Shown: positions 10,571 through 14,795 of the stretch, piece by piece | Position numbering within the stretch: the stretch's first letter is position 1 | Layout: the number at the start of each line of letters is the position of its first letter | NCBI GenBank assembly: GCA_001970855.1 | Contig: LSSN01002595.1 | Coordinates: 1-14,795 of the forward strand | Reading direction: 5' to 3' | Origin: Smittium culicis | Lineage: Eukaryota; Kickxellomycota; Harpellomycetes; Harpellales; Legeriomycetaceae | DNA: 14,795 nucleotides | Program-made: the position numbers and the translations under genes | Notes under the pieces: model-generated | Databases searched by the model: none | Seen by the model: the letters and a program-made list of their open reading frames with translations, nothing else | Told to the model about the DNA's origin: nothing

Positions 10571-10800
10571 AAATAGATACCATTGGCACAGGGTAAATCG
10601 ATTTGAACTATAAGAAATACGGGCATTACAAATTAGCCAATAATTGACAGGTAAACTCTAATTACTCAGCAACAATTGGATAATATATTAGCTAATAGAA
10701 GCTATACCAATAATAAAGCTGCGATAAAGAAGAGATGAGGAGCTATATGCGGTTGTTGGACGCAGAGTTAATATGAGACTGTATGATTGGCTGTAAGAGA
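10526..10800. promoter_or_regulatory. cluster of seven CCAAT/ATTGG pentamers
   Basis: CCAAT occurs at 10554, 10637 and 10707, and ATTGG at 10526, 10582, 10675 and 10796. By base composition less than one would be expected in 275 bp counting both strands. CCAAT is the core site of the HAP/NF-Y complex in fungi. The cluster lies about 400-700 bp upstream of the ADK1 start, so it may be a distal upstream element of ADK1 or belong to an unseen transcript. Only the motif enrichment is observed; binding is inference. Confidence 0.35.
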
Positions 10801-10860
10801 TAATCTTGGCTCAGCGGCGCTTAAATCTGAGAAAAAAAGCTCAAATAAAACACAACTAGG

Positions 10861-10940
10861 CAGACATACGCTTTAGGCGTCAGGCAAATATACGCATTAT
10901 GCATCAGACAAATATACGCTTTAGGCGTCAGGCAAATATT
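10861..10940. repeat. 24-bp tandem repeat, about 3.3 copies
   Basis: The copies are 10861-10880 (20 bp, lacking four bases), 10881-10904, 10905-10928 and a 12-bp partial copy at 10929-10940. The unit runs CAGRCAAATATACGC and then either TTTAGGCGT or ATTATGCAT. Two units contain the dyad ACGC-TTTAG-GCGT; the middle unit has ACGCATTATGCAT, which also keeps a small dyad. The repeat lies at the region where top-strand GC skew changes sign. Confidence 0.9.
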
Positions 10941-11356
10941 AATTACGAGCGCTGAGAGGGCTGGTGCAGATTAAAGGGCGCAAGTGTATCAAATGCAAGC
11001 AGAAACGCATACACATGGGAGCACACACTCTCAAAGCCTTGACTGCATCAAGCACTGCAAACCAAACAGTATTCATTGTGTATATTGATCAAAAAGTGGG
11101 TCTTTGGTGTGAGCCTAGAGCAGCGTAAATACATTTATAGAACCTTAAATTAGGAAAAAAAGTACCTTTTCCAGCAATTCCTTGTTCGAGCTTAGTGAAA
11201 TGTACGTGTATGTACAAGTTAAGGGTGAATATCGTCTGCTAATTATTTGCTTTTGGAGCTTAGTTGCGGCATTAAAAACGGATCAACTTATCCATGTTCT
11301 GTCCATATCTGTGGGTGGCGCAGGTAAACCCCAATTTCTGCCCTTCGCATAGATAT

Positions 11357-11377
11357 ACTCATAACTCATAACTCACT
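11357..11377. repeat. 7-bp tandem repeat (ACTCATA, three copies)
   Basis: There are two perfect ACTCATA units followed by ACTCACT. This short, recent-looking microsatellite in non-coding DNA has no functional implication. Confidence 0.85.
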
Positions 11378-11480
11378 CGAAGAAGCCAAAAGCACGAGCA
11401 TGTTGAAACACGGCAATAGCAGATAAAGTGTTGCATTGCGTGCCTGGCTATTTATACATATTGCATTTTGCTAGTTTGAG

Positions 11481-12136
11481 ATATTGGGCTGGAAGAGAAT
11501 TGCTAACGTGATATTAATGATTCTTTTGTATCACCCAAAATCTATCACGTGTAATTTTACGTCCTTTTATTATATGCTTTTATTTATAACTTTTCTCACT
11601 TTTTTCAAAAATTTATTCTTTAAATTTTCTCGAGAATATCCGAGTCTTATTGTATCCATTTCCTGTTTTATTTCCATCAAACAATTTGGTCTTTTTTACA
11701 TTTCTGGCGATGATCTGCACAAGTGCTGAGCATTCTAATCTAGTTACCAAGAACTATTGAGTTTATAACAAAGAGGTGTCAGCTAGTTTTAAGACTCATT
11801 TTACTGTTCCATTGTTTCTTCTCTGTTTGTACAGAATAATGAGGGGAATTAGATTTAATGAATATCCTGCCTCAGATTCCAACTTTAAACTTTTTTTTGT
11901 ATCTTTTTATAAAAATTCAATTCATTTTTTACTCAATAGCACATAAAACACAATAAAAAAATAACTAAAATAACTAATACGATCATTCTCAAATGTTCAA
12001 AATAACTCTACCTATTGGATAGATTCTTTATATCTGATTTGCTGCTAATACCTTTGTTTAAAAGATTTAATGATGGGACTATTCCGAGGGACTGAACTTT
12101 TTTAACTATTGTTTTTATCACTTAGCATGAATTATT
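11481..12136. other. spacer with no supportable gene
   Basis: The longest + strand open stretch (11484-11729) has no ATG at its start, is hydrophobic and low in complexity, and matches no known family. The DNA is T-rich and ordinary for this window. Nothing else was recognised. Confidence 0.5.
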
Positions 12137-12720
12137 AAATGTTATTGGGAGCGTCAGATAATTTAATCGACAGAAAATTATTATTCTATTAAAGACAAAA
12201 CCAAAGCTGATAAGTAGAGAAATCTTGTATGTAAAAGCTCCTCGCTTTGAAACAATCTCCCAAATATGAGTTTTAAATATTAACACTAACGACAACAGTT
12301 TATTATGCCATACCCCATCTAACATTTATCGGAGATTCATAGACGAGGCACAGCTTATAGTATTGGTCATATTATTTTCTAATGTGAATTGGGCAAAATT
12401 ATTGGATGTATCGGATAACTGTTTAGATACTATATTGTAATGCTTTTTAAAGATAAACTTAAAAGCTGATGAGTGAGAAAATTTAATAGGAAAAGCGTAC
12501 TCCTCGAAATAACCTCTTATATACAGGAAATTCTTAGAAAATGCACTATTCATTTCTTACTAGATATCCTAATTGCATAACATTAGTTAAATAACTATTT
12601 GGTATATCGGACAGTTTATTATATACTATTTCCCAACTGAATTTAAAAATAAAGGCAAAGCTAATTAGCAGAATAAAATGTTATTTAACAGCTCCACTCT
12701 TCGAAACACCCGCACATATT
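12137..12720. repeat. three diverged copies of a module of about 130 bp
   Basis: Copies lie at roughly 12137-12270, 12397-12525 and 12590-12720. The best-kept core starts CAAAGCTGATAAG at 12202, AAAAGCTGATGAG at 12461 and CAAAGCTAATTAG at 12656, and runs on to a CTCCTCG/CTCCACT-like block. Copies one and three match at about 70% over some 68 ungapped bases. Spacings of 259 and 195 bp show indels between copies. On the minus strand two ATG-initiated open stretches (12553-12326 and 12325-12122) cover copies two and one, and copy three gives a similar peptide pattern (VSK.GA......LLISF.F.F) with a stop. The module may therefore be an old coding repeat or simply an old satellite. Confidence 0.65.
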
Positions 12721-13023
12721 TTACTTTTCTACAATTAATCCCTAATAGTTACATAAAAAAATAAATTTTCGTCACGCTTCCCTAAAGTCTTACTTTCTAC
12801 AGGCTGAGCTCATAATTTAATTTCGTGTTTTATTATATTAGTCCATCTACTTTTTTTTTTTTATCAGCTACTCATTTGAATAATTCACTTTATATCATCA
12901 AACCAATTAGAATCACTAATTATTCTCTTATATAATAACGATGCTGCATTTATAATTTTTTTTATATAATTTCAATCTCCAATCAGTTAAAATTACCGCT
13001 CAAAAAAAAAAAAAAAATTTCCA
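12721..13023. other. AT-rich spacer with poly-T and poly-A tracts
   Basis: No open frame or motif is supported here. The stretch includes a T run near 12851 and an A run near 13003. C already exceeds G on the top strand, the start of the strongly skewed terminal segment. Confidence 0.5.
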
Positions 13024-13082
13024 CTCAAACCTCAAACCTCACTCCAATATCCATAGTAACCTCACTTCAATATCCATAGTTA
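13024..13082. repeat. short tandem duplications (7-bp and 23-bp units)
   Basis: CTCAAAC is present twice in tandem at 13024-13037. It runs into two adjacent 23-bp units, 13037-13059 and 13060-13082, which differ at two positions (both contain CAATATCCATAGT). The whole tract is C-rich; 13021-13080 has 22 C and 2 G. Confidence 0.9.
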
Positions 13083-14781
13083 CTACCGTACTCCCACCTC
13101 CACTATGTTTTATTTTCTTGAATAAAAATTACTTCGCTCCCCCTCACCTTCAAAATATCTAAAACCAATCTTATTAAAAATAATTTTCCATTTTAAAAGC
13201 ACCATAAACAATTTATATTAAACATAATAGCTATATCCTCCGCCTCAATTTAATAAATAATTCTCCTCAAATTCCTCTAATCAAATCGCCCCAATTTAAA
13301 TTGACTTTTATATATTAATTTCATATCCTTCCCCACTCGTATATATTAAACATGATATGAATGTAATTTCAAAGCTGCCTCTTTTGTAGCGACTATTTTT
13401 TTTTTTTTAAGTAAAACACTATGATAATAATCCAATGTTGAAATAAAAATCCGATATTCTGTTCCAAATCTACTTGAAAAAAGAATTATCGATCCAATTA
13501 CCAATTATTTCCACTAATCCAAATCGTATGCCATTTTCTCTCCTAAAATTTGTAATACCAAAAATAAATTGCTATTAGATTCCAATACTCCCAGTGGAAA
13601 TAATTACTAATTATTTTCAAACATGAAATTTAAGCTTTTATTAATATTTGGTTTCTCAAAAAATTATCAATAAAAATTGTTATTGTAGCGTGTTAGTACA
13701 AAACCTTCACCAATTTACTACCAATAATCGTTACTCGAATATTTTTTCTTTTTTTTTTTTAGAACAGTTTTATATTGATATTTTCAAATGTATATATTTT
13801 CAAGTCAAATATCCCTATCGCTATAATTTTAGTCTCTCCCTTCTCTAGCCATTTAAAAATAGTTTTCACTAAATCCTTCTTTATTAAACCACAACACAAA
13901 ATCCTTTTTTTATTGAACTCGATAAAAATTCATAGGTACATACATAAAAGTAATACATTTAATACATACAGACGCACATTACTACTTTTGTATTTTGGAC
14001 AATAAACCTTTTTCCTCTTCACCCTTTCGAGTTTATTTTAACGGTCTGTTGATTAAAAAAAATTGGCAAGTCACTTTGTTCTTAAAAACAAGATTAAACT
14101 TGTATTCTCAATATATGTAAGCCTCAATTAATATTATCTCAACTACACGCCACATACTTTTATATAAGGAAAAAAACTTTAAATTATTTTTACACTGAAG
14201 AATATCTCAGATTTTATTGCGTGGTAAACTATATATACCCGCCACTTAACATAATTTTAAATTAAAAAAAAGAATATCCTACCTTACAATACCTAGAATT
14301 CTCCCCACCTACAAATAACTATAATAATATCACTTTCTTGAGAAAATTTAACTATATTTTTAATTTTGTCTCTAGATAAAATTTATAAACTCACGCGCTC
14401 AACACAAAAACTTCTTCCCCAACGAAAAAATTAATAAAACATTAAATTATCCATATTCCTCCCTATTTTAAAAATTAAGGCAATTAATCTCCTATCCTAC
14501 CACTCCTCCCCAACAAATTTTAATTATAAGCCAATATATAATAAATCTATACTAAAAACCCCTTTCCATCAACTCACCCGCCAACGAATAAAATATCTAA
14601 CTACCATACATACGCACTTCTTAGTAGAGTATCATAGCTTTGATAACACAAGATACCTTGAAAAAAAAAATAAAACTTGAGCTTCGCAACACTCGCAAAT
14701 TCATTAACAGTATATTGATACAACGTCACAAAGTACAAAAAAATATCTATCCTCTGACTTGTACCTTAGTACCGCCGCCAA
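13083..14781. other. gene-free C-rich, G-poor terminal stretch
   Basis: No protein or RNA gene was recognised on either strand; open stretches at 13648-14005 are low-complexity and lack family resemblance. The top strand is persistently C over G, for example 19 C and 2 G in 14461-14520. Compositional bias rather than coding explains the open stretches. Confidence 0.5.
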
Positions 14782-14795
14782 CCCCCCCCCCCCCC
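14782..14795. repeat. poly-C run at the window end (C14)
   Basis: The window ends in 14 consecutive C preceded by ACCGCCGCCAA. A homopolymer at the very end of a sequence is usually where an assembly stopped. No telomere-type repeat is present next to it. Confidence 0.85.

Larger units (their letters stand above)
10313..11480. other. moderate-GC non-coding region upstream of ADK1
   Basis: This 1.1-kb stretch has a higher GC content than its surroundings but no long open frame on either strand. It holds the CCAAT-motif cluster, the inverted repeat, the 24-bp tandem repeat and a 7-bp repeat listed separately. It could be an extended regulatory region, a non-coding transcript or the remains of a gene; the sequence alone does not decide. 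A tRNA was looked for and not found. Confidence 0.45.

Noticed and set aside
10807..10848. tRNA-like A-box (TGGCTCAGCGG) followed by AGCTCAAATAA
   Set aside because: The second motif is a poor B-box, the spacing of 31 bp is too short for a tRNA, and no acceptor stem can be formed.
11484..11729. 81-codon + strand open stretch
   Set aside because: It starts at TTG, is hydrophobic low-complexity sequence, and has no family resemblance or promoter context.
13648..14005. Two overlapping + strand open stretches
   Set aside because: They are explained by the G-poor composition, which removes TAG and TGA stops; there are no conserved motifs.

Overview
This is a mostly non-coding, very AT-rich stretch of eukaryotic DNA, almost certainly fungal. 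The pointers are a fungal-type long-form adenylate kinase (ADK1) with one short phase-2 intron (98 bp, GT...AG, TTGAC-like branch site), a TORC2 HbrB/Bit61-like protein beside it, a TATA-plus-pyrimidine-tract promoter typical of fungi, and the relic of a DIRS-type retrotransposon. Extreme AT content with large gene-poor spacers recalls early-diverging lineages such as Harpellales (Kickxellomycotina), but that placement is a guess. Only two intact genes can be supported.

Layout. 1-2480: featureless T-over-A DNA with homopolymers and a (TTTG)n tract. About 2500-6400: the + strand becomes A-rich, and at 4113-5790 it holds a heavily decayed reverse transcriptase, RNase H and methyltransferase-like region of a DIRS-like element, read in three frames with many stops. 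5791-7740: no supportable gene. 7878-9086 (+): a 402-residue HbrB/PRR5-family protein (TORC2 accessory subunit) with a long Gly/Ser/Ala/Asn insert; its 5' two thirds form a GC-rich island in AT-rich surroundings. 9333-10114 (-): ADK1 in two exons, convergent with the HbrB-like gene and 246 bp from its stop. 10258-10312: likely ADK1 core promoter. 10380-11480: moderate-GC, non-coding upstream region with seven CCAAT/ATTGG pentamers, an inverted repeat and a 24-bp tandem repeat. 12137-12720: three old diverged copies of one module. From about 12.8 kb to the end: strongly C-rich, G-poor top strand with no gene, ending in a 14-C run.

The two genes do not obviously act together. Adenylate kinase balances adenine nucleotides in the cytosol; the HbrB-like protein would belong to TOR complex 2. 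Their convergent arrangement implies a shared, very AT-rich 3' region. I found no CRISPR array, rRNA, convincing tRNA or intact mobile element, and no clearly undescribed system. The best leads are the strand-composition switch near 11 kb, the three-copy module at 12.1-12.7 kb, the 24-bp repeat and the DIRS relic.
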